A program made the position numbers and the translations under genes. Source: Amycolatopsis sp. NBRC 101858 (GTDB lineage: Bacteria; Actinomycetota; Actinomycetes; Mycobacteriales; Pseudonocardiaceae). From it: DNA of 64,000 nt. The notes under the pieces were generated by a model that was given only the letters and a program-made list of their open reading frames with translations, was not told where the DNA came from and ran no database searches. This document shows, one piece after another, positions 26,579 through 34,717 of the stretch. Within the stretch, counting starts at the first letter, position 1. Each line of letters begins with the position of its first letter. The stretch is from the NCBI RefSeq assembly GCF_030269325.1, contig NZ_BSTD01000006.1, positions 496,001-560,000 on the forward strand, in the 5' to 3' direction.

Positions 26579-27427
26579 GTGCCCATCGATCCCGCGGTCG
26601 CCATCGGCGCCGAGATCGGCGAGGTGAACTTCGCCTGGACGTCGTCGGACGTGCTGCTCTACCACCTGGCACTCGGCGCGGGCCCGGACGAGCTGCGGTA
26701 CACCTACGAGCAGGACCTGGTGGTGCTGCCGACGTTCGCGACGGTCGCGGCGAACCTGCGCGTGTTCGACCCGCCGGCGGTGTCGTTCCCCGGGGTCGAG
26801 ATCGACCTGGCGAAGGTGCTGCACGGCAAGCAGGAGATCACCCTGCACCGGCCGATCCCGACGTCGGGGAAGGCGGTGGCCCGGTCGCGGATCGCGGACG
26901 TCTTCGACAAGGGCAAGGCGGCGGTCGTGGTCCAGGAGGTCGCGGTGACCTCGTCGTCCGGCGATCCACTGTGGACGGCCCGGTCGAGCATCTTCGCCAG
27001 GGGCGAAGGGGGTTTCGGCGGCTCGCGGGGTCCGTCGGACCGCGTCGAGTGGCCTTCTCGTGAGCCGGACTTCGTCTTCGAGACGCCGACGCTGCCGCAG
27101 CAGGCGCTGCTGTACCGGCTGTGCGGGGACCGGAACCCGCTGCACGCGGACCCGGCGTTCGCGCTCGCGGCGGGTTTCGACCGGCCGATCCTGCACGGGC
27201 TGTGCACGTACGGGATCGTGGCGCGCGTCCTGGTGAACGAGTTCCTGGACGGCGACCCGGCGCGAGTGGCGTCGTTCGCAACGAAGTTCGCCGGTGTGGT
27301 GTTCCCGGGCGAGATGCTGCGGATCCGGGTGTGGCGAGACGACGGCCGCCTGCTGGTCACGACGACGGCCGTCGAGCGGGACGACGCGCCGGTGCTGGCG
27401 GACACGGTGCTGGTGCCCACTTCGTGA
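26579..27427 (+). CDS. chsH3: MaoC-type enoyl-CoA hydratase, ChsH3/Rv3538-like
   Basis: A 282-residue double hot-dog hydratase. The hydratase-2 motif is YRLCGDRNPLHADPAFA in the C-terminal half (catalytic Asp and His), with PILHGLCTYG after it. Length, context after kstD and the N-terminal sequence (DPAVAIGAEIGE) fit Rv3538 of M. tuberculosis, reported to hydrate steroid side-chain enoyl-CoAs in the cycle started by ChsE3. The ChsE3 gene is also in this window (42.1-44.1 kb). The GTG start has AGGAG upstream. It is the last steroid gene of the kstD operon. Confidence 0.82.
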   Translation: MPIDPAVAIGAEIGEVNFAWTSSDVLLYHLALGAGPDELRYTYEQDLVVLPTFATVAANLRVFDPPAVSFPGVEIDLAKVLHGKQEITLHRPIPTSGKAVARSRIADVFDKGKAAVVVQEVAVTSSSGDPLWTARSSIFARGEGGFGGSRGPSDRVEWPSREPDFVFETPTLPQQALLYRLCGDRNPLHADPAFALAAGFDRPILHGLCTYGIVARVLVNEFLDGDPARVASFATKFAGVVFPGEMLRIRVWRDDGRLLVTTTAVERDDAPVLADTVLVPTS

Positions 27428-27461
27428 GAACGTCCCGGCCGTCGCCCGCTACCGTGGAGGG

Positions 27462-27917
27462 GTGACTTCGGAATATTTCGTGGTGCGGGGCACGGTCGAG
27501 CCGGGCGACCAGCGAGGCCGTGAGCTGGGCTTTCCCACGGCGAACATCGCGCTGGGCGACCAGTCCGGCTCCGTGGGCGACGGGGTGTGGGCGGGCTGGG
27601 TGGGCCGTGAGGACGGCTCCCGCATCCCGGCGGCGATCTCGGTCGGCCGCCGCCCGACGTACTACGGAGCGGACGGCTACCGGCTGCTGGAAGCCCACCT
27701 GCTGGACTTCACGGGCGACCTGTACGGCGAGACGCTGGTGGTGTGGCTGGGCTCGCACCTGCGCGACCAGCAGGCGTACGCGTCGGCGGAGGACCTGATC
27801 ACGGCGTTGAAGAACGACATCGCGGCGGCAGCCCAGTGGACGGCCGCCCACCCGGCCGCCGCGCTGCCGGACCCCGGCGAGCCCCCATTGGGCGAGGTCC
27901 GCCGCATCGAGGGCTGA
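27462..27917 (+). CDS. Stand-alone riboflavin kinase domain protein
   Basis: A 151-residue protein with only the riboflavin kinase domain of RibF; the FMN adenylyltransferase half is absent. Visible motifs are GRELGFPTANI (nucleotide-binding PTAN), GVWAGWV and LEAHLLDFTGDLYGETLVVWL. It would phosphorylate riboflavin to FMN. It starts 34 nt after chsH3 on the same strand, so it may be transcribed with the steroid genes, whose products include many flavoproteins (KstD, KshB, HsaAB and the ChsE dehydrogenases). It could also be a non-enzymatic relative. A housekeeping RibF should exist elsewhere. Confidence 0.8.
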   Translation: MTSEYFVVRGTVEPGDQRGRELGFPTANIALGDQSGSVGDGVWAGWVGREDGSRIPAAISVGRRPTYYGADGYRLLEAHLLDFTGDLYGETLVVWLGSHLRDQQAYASAEDLITALKNDIAAAAQWTAAHPAAALPDPGEPPLGEVRRIEG

Positions 27918-27943
27918 GTGGTCTGCGCAGCCGGTCGTGAGCC

Positions 27944-28495
27944 TCACAAAGCCGAGGCCAGCAGCAGGTACCCCATCCCCGCCCCCATCACGGCCCGGCA
28001 CACCGCGCGCGAAGCCTGCCCTGGGCCGGCCGCGGCCACCGCCGACCCGCGCACCACCAGCACCCCCGTCCGCGCCGCGTCCACCACGAAATAGCCCGCC
28101 GCCGCCACCGCGACCAGCGGCAACGCCAGCCGGGCGTCCATCGTCGCCATCGTCAGCCACGGGCCGTGCGCCATGCCCGCGTGGGGCATCGCCGTCACCA
28201 TGTAGAGCATCGCCGCCGCCGAGAGCGCGTGGTGCGCGCACCCCGGCCGGCCCCTCCACCACGCCACCGCGAACCAGCCCGCCGTCAGCACCAGGACCGC
28301 CTGCCAGCCCGCCGCCGGGATCGGGCCGCCGACCGGGGACAGCATCGCCACCATCGCGACCACCAGCAGCAGCTCCGCCAGGTCGCCGTGCCGGACGCCG
28401 TGGCCCAGCCGGACGTAGTCGAGACGGACCAGGCGCAGCACGCACGGCAGCGCCAGCACCGCGAACACCGCGGTGAGCGCCCAGTCGACGACCAT
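27944..28495 (-). CDS. DUF5134 membrane protein
   Basis: A 183-residue hydrophobic protein with five to six membrane helices and conserved-looking His/Met residues (CAHHALSAAAMLYMVTAMPHAGMAHG) in the middle. This matches the actinobacterial DUF5134 family, whose function is unknown; the His/Met content hints at metal binding. It lies downstream of the ltp2 gene and is separated from it by a terminator-like hairpin, so it is probably expressed on its own. It is convergent with the riboflavin kinase gene. Confidence 0.75.
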   Translation of the reverse strand: MVVDWALTAVFAVLALPCVLRLVRLDYVRLGHGVRHGDLAELLLVVAMVAMLSPVGGPIPAAGWQAVLVLTAGWFAVAWWRGRPGCAHHALSAAAMLYMVTAMPHAGMAHGPWLTMATMDARLALPLVAVAAAGYFVVDAARTGVLVVRGSAVAAAGPGQASRAVCRAVMGAGMGYLLLASAL

Positions 28496-28514
28496 CGCGA
28501 GTCGGCCTCACTCT

Positions 28515-28553
28515 CCGTCGTGGGTGGTGTCTCCACCGTGACACCCACGACGG
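28515..28553 (-). terminator. Terminator-like hairpin after the chsE1-ltp2 operon
   Basis: CCGTCGTGGGTG (28515-28526) pairs perfectly with 28542-28553 around a 15-nt loop. It starts 31 nt past the ltp2 stop in the direction of transcription. Confidence 0.6.
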
Positions 28554-28583
28554 CCGGGCACCAGCCGTCAATGAGGTGACGCC

Positions 28584-29753
28584 TCAGTCACCCGTCAGGA
28601 CGAGGCCGCTCGTCGGCACGCCCGTCCCCGCCGTCACCAGCACCCGCGACGCGCCGGCGACCTGGTTGACCGCCGTGCCGCGGATCTGCCGGACGCCCTC
28701 CGCGATGCCGTTCATGCCGTGGATGTACGCCTCGCCGAGCTGGCCGCCGTGCGGGTTCAACGGCAACGCGCCGTCGAGCTCCAGCGCGCCGTCGGCGATG
28801 AAGTCCTTCGCTTCGCCGCGGCCGCAGAAACCCAGCTCTTCCAGCTGCATCAGCACGTACGGCGTGAAGTGGTCGTACAGCACGGCGACGTCCACATCGG
28901 ACGGTCCGAGCCCGGACTGGTCCCACAGCTGCCGCCCCACGACGCCCATCTCCGGCAGCGCGGCCAGGTCGTCGCGGTAGTAGCTGGTCATCACGTACTG
29001 GTCCGGCCCGCTCCCCTGCGCCGCCGCCGCGATCACCGCCGGTGCCTGCCCCAGATCGCGAGCCCGTTCGACACTGGTGACGACCAGCGCCACCCCGCCG
29101 TCGCTCTCCTGGCAGCAGTCGAGCAGGTGCAGGGGCTCGGCCACCCAGCGCGACGACTGGTGCTCCGCCAGGGTGATCGGCCGCTCGTGGAACCACGCGT
29201 TCGGGTTGGTCGCCGCGTGCTTGCGGTCGACCACCGCGACCCGGCCGAAGTCTTCGCTCGTCGCGCCGTAGTCGTGGAGGTAGCGCTGCGCGACCATGGC
29301 CACCGTCGCCGCCGGCGTCGCGATGCCCATCGGGTAGTGGAACGCGTTGTCGACGCCGGACGAGTTGACCTGCCCGGCCGCGGCCGAGGACACCTGGCCG
29401 AACCGCATGCCCGAGCGTTCGTTGAACGCCCGGTAGGCGACGACGACGTCCGCGACGCCGGTCGCCACCGCCATCGCCGCCTGCTGCACGGTCGCCGCCG
29501 CGGCGCCGCCGCCGTAGTGGATGCGGCTGAAGAACTTCAGTTCGGGAATCCCCAGTTCCCGCGCCACCGCGATCTCCGCGTTGCCGTCCATGGTGAACGA
29601 CACCAGACCATCCACATCGGACGCCGAAAGTCCCGCGTCCGCCAGGGCGTGGGAGATGCATTCGGCCGCCAGCCGCAGTTCGCTGCGCCCGGAGTCCTTC
29701 GAGAACTCCGTCGCGCCGATCCCGGCGATGGCGGCCTTGCCCGAGAGCGTCAC
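28584..29753 (-). CDS. ltp2: Ltp2, thiolase-fold retro-aldolase of steroid side-chain removal
   Basis: A 389-residue thiolase-like (SCP-x) lipid-transfer protein. Sequence blocks such as AIAGIGATEFSKDSGRSEL, IHYGGGAAAATVQ, VLYDHFTPYVL and NPHGGQLGEAYIHGMNG are those of Ltp2 (Rv3540c in M. tuberculosis). With ChsH2 it cleaves the C17 side chain as propionyl-CoA, leaving androstene-dione-type products. It is the last gene of the igr-type operon. GTG 29753 overlaps the chsH1 stop by 4 nt. Confidence 0.92.
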   Translation of the reverse strand: MTLSGKAAIAGIGATEFSKDSGRSELRLAAECISHALADAGLSASDVDGLVSFTMDGNAEIAVARELGIPELKFFSRIHYGGGAAAATVQQAAMAVATGVADVVVAYRAFNERSGMRFGQVSSAAAGQVNSSGVDNAFHYPMGIATPAATVAMVAQRYLHDYGATSEDFGRVAVVDRKHAATNPNAWFHERPITLAEHQSSRWVAEPLHLLDCCQESDGGVALVVTSVERARDLGQAPAVIAAAAQGSGPDQYVMTSYYRDDLAALPEMGVVGRQLWDQSGLGPSDVDVAVLYDHFTPYVLMQLEELGFCGRGEAKDFIADGALELDGALPLNPHGGQLGEAYIHGMNGIAEGVRQIRGTAVNQVAGASRVLVTAGTGVPTSGLVLTGD

Positions 29754-30136
29754 GGCAGCGTCACCTCCACGGTCCCGGCGACGTGCTCGCCGAGCGAGTC
29801 CACTCCGGACACCGACACGACGACGTCGTTGCCTTCACGCGAGACCACCCGGCCGGTGAACGTCAGCGTGTCGTAGGCGTAGCACGGCACGCCGAGCCGG
29901 ATCTTGATCGACCGGATCAGCGCCTCCGGCCCGGCCCACGCCGACACGAACCGCTGCACCAGGCCGGTGTCGGTGAGGATGTTGAGGAAGATGTCCTTCG
30001 ACCCGCGCGCCACCGCCGAGTCGCGGTCGTGGTGCACGTCCTGGAAGTCGCGGGTGGCCAGGGCCGTGCTGACGACGAACGTCGGCGTCGCCTCGATCGT
30101 CAACGGCGGCAGCTCGGTCCCTTCGGCGACGGTCAT
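29750..30136 (-). CDS. chsH1: ChsH1, MaoC-like hydratase subunit
   Basis: A 128-residue single hot-dog protein with the hydratase-2-like motif ATRDFQDVHHDRDSA, which should carry the catalytic Asp and His. In M. tuberculosis ChsH1 (Rv3541c) pairs with ChsH2 to hydrate the 17(20) double bond of the 3-carbon side-chain CoA ester. Here it lies between chsH2 and ltp2, with 4-nt overlaps on both sides. Confidence 0.92.
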   Translation of the reverse strand: MTVAEGTELPPLTIEATPTFVVSTALATRDFQDVHHDRDSAVARGSKDIFLNILTDTGLVQRFVSAWAGPEALIRSIKIRLGVPCYAYDTLTFTGRVVSREGNDVVVSVSGVDSLGEHVAGTVEVTLP

Positions 30137-31041
30137 CGCGCCACCTTCCAGGCCGGCAGCGTCAGGTCGTCGTCCACGCGGACGAACGCCGCCACCACCG
30201 GAAGTCCGATGTGGACCTCTTCGGGCAGGGCGTCGAGCAGCTCGGCCATCACGCGGACCCCTTCTTCCAGCTCCACCAGGGCCACCACGAACGGGAGATC
30301 CTTGCCGGGCACCGGCGGGTGGTGGTGCACGACGTACGAGAACACCGTCCCGCGGCCGCTGGCGACGACGTAATCCGGCTTCGTGTCCAGCGAGCCGTCG
30401 GGCGGCATCGGCCCGGGCGGGTGCCGCAGCGTCTCGCCCCAGCGCTGGATCCGCAGCTCGCCTTCCTTCAAGCCGTCCCAGAAGAACTCGGTGTCACGGC
30501 TGATCACCGGCCGCAGCACCGGCGCGGGCGGCGGTTTCGGGGCGGGCGGCCGGAACTTGAGGACGCGGAACATCATCTCCGCGACGGCTTCGTCCTCGAC
30601 GTACCACCGCGCGCGCGTCGTGACGAACCAGCCCTCCCCCAGCGCGGTCTTCTTCGGGCCGACGACGCTTTCCAGCGCCGTCCGCACCTCGACCTGTTCG
30701 CCGGGCCGCAGGTAGCGGTGGTAGGTCTGCTCCGAGTTCGTCGCGACGACGGACGTGAACCCGGCTTCGTCCAGCAGCTCCATCATCAGGCCGAGCGGGT
30801 CGTCGGAGCCGCGCAGCGCGTTCAAGCCGCCCATCGTCCACACCTGGGCCATCGCGGGCGGCGCGACGAGTCCCTTGTGGACGCTGTGCGCGGCGAACTC
30901 CGGGTCGGTGTAGACGGGGTTGCCGTCCCCGATCGCCTCGACCCAGTTGTTCACCATGGCCTGGTTCACCGGGTCGCGCGCGAGGCGCGGCGCGCACTCG
31001 CCGCGGGCGGCGATCTCGGCGGCGGTCTCTTCGATGGTCAT
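30133..31041 (-). CDS. chsH2: ChsH2, MaoC-DUF35 fusion subunit
   Basis: A 302-residue protein. Residues 1-170 are an inactive-type MaoC half (GNPVYTDPEFAAHSVHKGLVAPPAM), and residues about 185-302 are a DUF35 OB-fold domain (FFWDGLKEGELRIQRWGETLRHPPGPMP). The N-terminal half pairs with ChsH1 for side-chain hydration. The DUF35 half is known to bind Ltp2 and support its aldolase activity. No Cys is left at the rubredoxin-like zinc-ribbon positions of the DUF35 domain (the whole protein has only C16). Overlaps with both neighbouring genes are 4 nt. Confidence 0.92.
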   Translation of the reverse strand: MTIEETAAEIAARGECAPRLARDPVNQAMVNNWVEAIGDGNPVYTDPEFAAHSVHKGLVAPPAMAQVWTMGGLNALRGSDDPLGLMMELLDEAGFTSVVATNSEQTYHRYLRPGEQVEVRTALESVVGPKKTALGEGWFVTTRARWYVEDEAVAEMMFRVLKFRPPAPKPPPAPVLRPVISRDTEFFWDGLKEGELRIQRWGETLRHPPGPMPPDGSLDTKPDYVVASGRGTVFSYVVHHHPPVPGKDLPFVVALVELEEGVRVMAELLDALPEEVHIGLPVVAAFVRVDDDLTLPAWKVAR

Positions 31042-32192
31042 CGCGGCACCCTCGGCAGGCCCAGGCCGATCGAGGCGATCAGCTCCCGTTGGATTTCACT
31101 GACCCCGCCGCCGAACGTCAGCACGATGTTGCGCTTCGCGGCGACGTCCAGCCATTCCGCCAGCTCGGCGGTGTCCGGGTCGGCCAGGTCGCCGTGGCGC
31201 CCGACCAGCTCTTCGAGGTTCCGGCCGATGCGCTGGATGACCTCGGAGCTGAACACCTTGGTCGCCGACGCGTCGGCGACGGTCACCGGCGCGCTCGCCG
31301 AGGACACCGCGACCTGCCAGTTCAGCAGCTCGTTCACCCGCGTCACCGCCATGGCCTCGGCCAGCACGGCCCGGACGTCGGCGAGGTCGAGCAGGCCGCG
31401 GGCGGCGGCCCAGGCGCGGACGCGGTCGTACAGGCCGCCGATCCGCCCGGCCGGGCCGAGCATGACGCGCTCGTGGTTGAGCTGCGTCGTGATCAGCCGC
31501 CAGCCCTCGTTCTCCTTGCCCACCAAGCGGTTCACCGGCACGCGGACGTCCGAATAGTACGTCGCGTTGACGTGGTGGGCGCCATCGCACGTGATGATCG
31601 GCGTCCAGGAGTAGCCGGGGTCGCTCGTGTCCATGATGAGGATCGAGATGCCCTTGTGCCGCGGCGCGTCCGGCGCGGTCCGCACGGCGAGCCAGATGTA
31701 GTCGGCGTCGTGGCCGCCGGTGGTGAAGATCTTCTGGCCGTTGACGACGTACTCGTCGCCGTCGCGCACCGCCGTCGTGCGCAGCGCCGCGAGGTCGGTG
31801 CCGGCCTCCGGCTCGGTGTAGCCGATCGCGAAGTGGATCTCGCCGGCCAGGATCTTGGGCAGGAAGAAGGACTTCTGCTCGTCCGTGCCGTACTGCTGCA
31901 GCGTCGGCCCGACCGTCTGGAGCGTCACCGACGGCAGCTGGACGTCGGCACGCACGGCCTCGTCGACGAACAGGTGCTGTTCGATCTCGCCGAAGCCCTG
32001 CCCGCCGTACTCGACCGGCCAGCCGACGCCGAGCCGGCCGTCGCGGCCCATCCGCGCGACGATCTCGCGGAACACCGGCCCGTGCCGCTCGCGCAGCATG
32101 GCCTGGCGTTCCTCGGGGCTGATCAGCCCGGCGAAGTACTCGCGCAGTTCGGTGCGCAGCGCTTTCTGCGCCGCGGTCAGTTCGACGTGCAT
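31038..32192 (-). CDS. chsE2: ChsE2 (FadE29-like) acyl-CoA dehydrogenase subunit
   Basis: A 384-residue acyl-CoA dehydrogenase. Clear signatures are FAIGYTEPEAGTDLAALRTTA and ITTQLNHERVMLGPAGR, and the C-terminal FGGGVSEIQRELIA; all match FadE29 of M. tuberculosis. It forms an alpha2beta2 enzyme with ChsE1, dehydrogenating 3-oxo-4-pregnene-20-carboxyl-CoA. ATG 32192 overlaps the end of chsE1 by 16 nt; the open frame extending further upstream is a shadow inside chsE1. Confidence 0.93.
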   Translation of the reverse strand: MHVELTAAQKALRTELREYFAGLISPEERQAMLRERHGPVFREIVARMGRDGRLGVGWPVEYGGQGFGEIEQHLFVDEAVRADVQLPSVTLQTVGPTLQQYGTDEQKSFFLPKILAGEIHFAIGYTEPEAGTDLAALRTTAVRDGDEYVVNGQKIFTTGGHDADYIWLAVRTAPDAPRHKGISILIMDTSDPGYSWTPIITCDGAHHVNATYYSDVRVPVNRLVGKENEGWRLITTQLNHERVMLGPAGRIGGLYDRVRAWAAARGLLDLADVRAVLAEAMAVTRVNELLNWQVAVSSASAPVTVADASATKVFSSEVIQRIGRNLEELVGRHGDLADPDTAELAEWLDVAAKRNIVLTFGGGVSEIQRELIASIGLGLPRVPR

Positions 32193-33247
32193 CCGCGCAC
32201 CCCCGCCACTCGTTCGCCGAGCCTGCCGAGCCGGTGCGCGGCGCCGCCGAGCGCCCGGCCGAGGTCCTTCACCGCCGATGAATACCGGTGCAGCGGATAG
32301 GTTTCGTCGACGCCGACCCCGCCGTGCAGGTGGTGGCAGGTCGCGAGCGCCTTGGGTGCCTCTTCGGCGAACCAGTACGCCGCGATGTCCAGTTCGGCGT
32401 CCGCGTCCAGGCCGGCCGCGAGCCGCCACACCGCCGACGTCACGGCCAGGTGCACGGTCCGGGCGGCGACGTAGACGTCGGCGATCTGGCCGGCCACCGC
32501 CTGGAACGCCGCGAGGGGCCGGCCGAACTGGGTGCGTTCGCCGACGTGCTTCACGGTGAGGGCGAGAGCGCCGGCCAAGAGGCCGTCGCCGACCGCCAGC
32601 GCGCCCGCGACCGCGAGACGGTGCAGTGCCTCGACGGCGCCGCGGTCGAACAGGAGGTCCGTCTCCTCGACGGCGACGTCGTCGAGGCGCACGGTGTACT
32701 CCGGCGCGCCGGCCGAGGTCGGCGTCCGGACGAGCGTGACGCCGTCGGCGTGCGGGTCGACCAGGTAGACGGCGGTGCCGTGCGGAGTGGACACCGGCGT
32801 GAGGATCCTGGTGGCTTCGCTCGCGTACGGCACGGCGGTCTTCACGCCGGTGAGGACCCAGCGGCCGCCGGCGGCCCGCGCGGTCGTCGCGGGCTCGGCG
32901 GCGAGCGGGGCAGACGGCTCGTGCAGGGCCGCGGTGAGCAGCGCCTCCCCCGCCGCGACCGGCGGCAGGAGCTCCGCGCGCTGCTGGGGCGTGCCCAGCG
33001 TCTCGATCGGCAGGACCCCCAGCGCCAGTGCGGCGTAGGCGGGCACCGGCTCGGCGGCGCGGCCGACCTCGGTGAGGACCTGCGCGATCTCCGCGATGCC
33101 CAGGCCGTCACCTTCGAGTTCGGGCGGCAGCGCGAGGGCGAGCAGGCCCGACGACGCGAGTGCGCGCCACGGGTCGTCGACCGCGCCGAGCACCTTCGCG
33201 GCGAGGGCGGCGATCTCCGTCTGCGTATCGTCAAGGGTGAAATCCAC
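32177..33247 (-). CDS. chsE1: ChsE1 (FadE28-like) acyl-CoA dehydrogenase subunit
   Basis: A 356-residue acyl-CoA dehydrogenase-like subunit with alanine-rich, shortened FAD-site regions. Blocks shared with FadE28 of M. tuberculosis include VLTEVGRAAEPVPAYA, RTQFGRPLAAFQAVAGQ and CHHLHGGVGVDETYPLHRY. It opens the operon chsE1-chsE2-chsH2-chsH1-ltp2. GTG 33247 is the only good start. A perfect KstR box is found 27 bp upstream. Unlike the mycobacterial igr operon, no cyp125 gene precedes it. Confidence 0.93.
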   Translation of the reverse strand: MDFTLDDTQTEIAALAAKVLGAVDDPWRALASSGLLALALPPELEGDGLGIAEIAQVLTEVGRAAEPVPAYAALALGVLPIETLGTPQQRAELLPPVAAGEALLTAALHEPSAPLAAEPATTARAAGGRWVLTGVKTAVPYASEATRILTPVSTPHGTAVYLVDPHADGVTLVRTPTSAGAPEYTVRLDDVAVEETDLLFDRGAVEALHRLAVAGALAVGDGLLAGALALTVKHVGERTQFGRPLAAFQAVAGQIADVYVAARTVHLAVTSAVWRLAAGLDADAELDIAAYWFAEEAPKALATCHHLHGGVGVDETYPLHRYSSAVKDLGRALGGAAHRLGRLGERVAGVRGCTSN

Positions 33248-33273
33248 GCCTGTCCTCCGGATCGGCGCAATAC

Positions 33274-33287
33274 TGAAACCTGTTCTA
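33274..33287. promoter_or_regulatory. KstR operator ahead of chsE1 (igr-type operon)
   Basis: TGAAACCTGTTCTA is a full match to TnnAACnnGTTnnA. It lies 27 bp upstream of the chsE1 start and 64 bp upstream of the divergent hydrolase start, so it may control both. Confidence 0.9.
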
Positions 33288-33350
33288 GTCTTAACCGGAA
33301 AGCGCCGGTACGGCAACCCCTCTGGGACGAGCTTCAGCGGAGGACCATCA

Positions 33351-34205
33351 GTGGCGGTGACCGAACCGGGCGGCGCGCGCCGGCGCCGGCGGATCACCGT
33401 GCCGCCGACCGCGGGCGTGCCCGACCCGGTCCCCCTCGACCTGCCCGGGCGCGGCCGGACCGTGGTCACCGACGTCGGCCCGCGGGACGCGCCCGCGCTC
33501 GTCCTGCTGCACTCGGTGGCCTGCACGGGCTTGCTGACCTGGTATCCGGCGCTCGACCGGCTGGCCCGCGACCACCGCGTCGTCGTGTTCGACCAGCGGT
33601 GGCACGGCCGGGGCATCCGCTCGCCGGAGTTCCGGCTCGCCGACTGCGCCGGAGACGTCACCGCCGTGGCGGACGCGCTGGGCATCGGGCGGTTCGCGCT
33701 CGCCGGGTACTCGATGGGCGGGATGGTCGCCCAGCTCGTCGCCCGCGCCGAACCAGAACGTGTTACCGGATTGGTGCTCTGTTCGACCGCGAGCAACTTC
33801 CGCCGCGGGCTGCGCCAGAGCGTCGCGCTCGACGTGTTCGGCCGCACGCTGCAGCGGCTGCGCGAGCGCGTGCAGCCGCCGGCCGTGCCCGCCATTCCGC
33901 GGGAGCGCGTACAGGACTATCGGTGGGGCCTGCGGGAGTTCCGGTCGACCACGCCGTGGGAGGTCGCGGTCGCCGTCGACGAGATCGGCCGATTCGACTC
34001 GACGCGCTGGCTGTCCACGCTGCGGCTGCCCGCGGCGGTCGTCGTGACCACCCGCGACCGGTTCATCGCCCCCGACCACCAGCGGTCGCTGGCCCGCCGC
34101 ATCCCCGGCGCGGCGACCTACGAAGTCGCGGCCGGGCATGCCGCCTGCGTGCTCGCCGCCGACCGCTGGGTGCCCGCCCTGCTCGCCGCGGTCCACTCCC
34201 TTTGA
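33351..34205 (+). CDS. Alpha/beta hydrolase
   Basis: A 284-residue hydrolase. The nucleophile elbow is G-Y-S-M-G-G, the oxyanion strand reads LVLLHSVACTG, an acidic residue sits in VVTTRDRFIAPDH and a final His in VAAGHAACV. These complete a Ser-Asp-His triad. The substrate is unknown. The Arg-rich N-terminal stretch (GGARRRRRITVPP) is followed by a normal core. The GTG at 33351 is supported by GGAGGACC upstream. It diverges from the chsE1 operon and shares its KstR-box region, so a steroid-linked esterase or thioesterase role is possible (inference). Confidence 0.82.
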   Translation: MAVTEPGGARRRRRITVPPTAGVPDPVPLDLPGRGRTVVTDVGPRDAPALVLLHSVACTGLLTWYPALDRLARDHRVVVFDQRWHGRGIRSPEFRLADCAGDVTAVADALGIGRFALAGYSMGGMVAQLVARAEPERVTGLVLCSTASNFRRGLRQSVALDVFGRTLQRLRERVQPPAVPAIPRERVQDYRWGLREFRSTTPWEVAVAVDEIGRFDSTRWLSTLRLPAAVVVTTRDRFIAPDHQRSLARRIPGAATYEVAAGHAACVLAADRWVPALLAAVHSL

Positions 34206-34219
34206 GGAAGGAACTCACG

Positions 34220-34717
34220 ATGGGACGCTTCAGCCTGCCCGACGAAAAGCCCGGCGGCCTGGACTCGCCGGTGACGGCGAAGGTCATGAAGTACGGGGCG
34301 AAAGCCCAGGTGGCGGTCTTCAAGCTGACCGGCGGCCGCGTCGGCGGCACGTGGCGGATCGGGGCCGGCTTCCGCAAGCCGGTGCCGACGCTGCTGCTGG
34401 AGCACCGCGGGCGCAAGTCCGGCCGGCTGTTCACGACGCCGCTGCTCTACCTGCGCTCCGGCGAGGACGTCGTCATCGTCGGCTCCCAGGGCGGGCTGCC
34501 GAAGCACCCGCAGTGGTACCGCAACCTGCTGGCGCACCCCGAGACCCGCGTCCACCTCAAGGGCCGGCGCGATGTGCCCGTCACCGCGCGGGACGCCTCG
34601 CCGGACGAGCGCGCCGATCTCTGGCCGAAGCTGGTGGAGCTGTACGCCGACTTCGCGAAGTACCAGGCGTGGACCGAGCGGGAGATCCCGGTCGTGGTGC
34701 TCAGCCCGCGGCCTTGA
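34220..34717 (+). CDS. Ddn-like deazaflavin (F420)-dependent nitroreductase family protein
   Basis: A 165-residue split-barrel protein of the DUF385/Ddn family. The core LLLEHRGRKSGRLFTTPLLYL and VIVGSQGGLPKHPQWYRNLLAHPETRVHLKG is the F420-phosphate-binding signature. Such proteins are F420H2-dependent quinone or nitro reductases. In M. tuberculosis ddn (Rv3547) also lies beside the cyp125-igr steroid genes, so this neighbourhood is conserved. AGGAAGGAA precedes ATG 34220. It follows the hydrolase gene by 14 nt and overlaps the convergent acyltransferase gene by 17 nt. Confidence 0.85.
   Translation: MGRFSLPDEKPGGLDSPVTAKVMKYGAKAQVAVFKLTGGRVGGTWRIGAGFRKPVPTLLLEHRGRKSGRLFTTPLLYLRSGEDVVIVGSQGGLPKHPQWYRNLLAHPETRVHLKGRRDVPVTARDASPDERADLWPKLVELYADFAKYQAWTEREIPVVVLSPRP

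Noticed and set aside
24130..26604. 824-codon minus-strand frame over kshA-kshB
   Set aside because: It is antisense to three recognised genes with intact catalytic residues and has no recognisable fold.
33754..33767. KstR-like word CAGAACGTGTTACC inside the hydrolase gene
   Set aside because: Both outer consensus bases are wrong and it lies inside a coding sequence, about 400 bp from the start codon.
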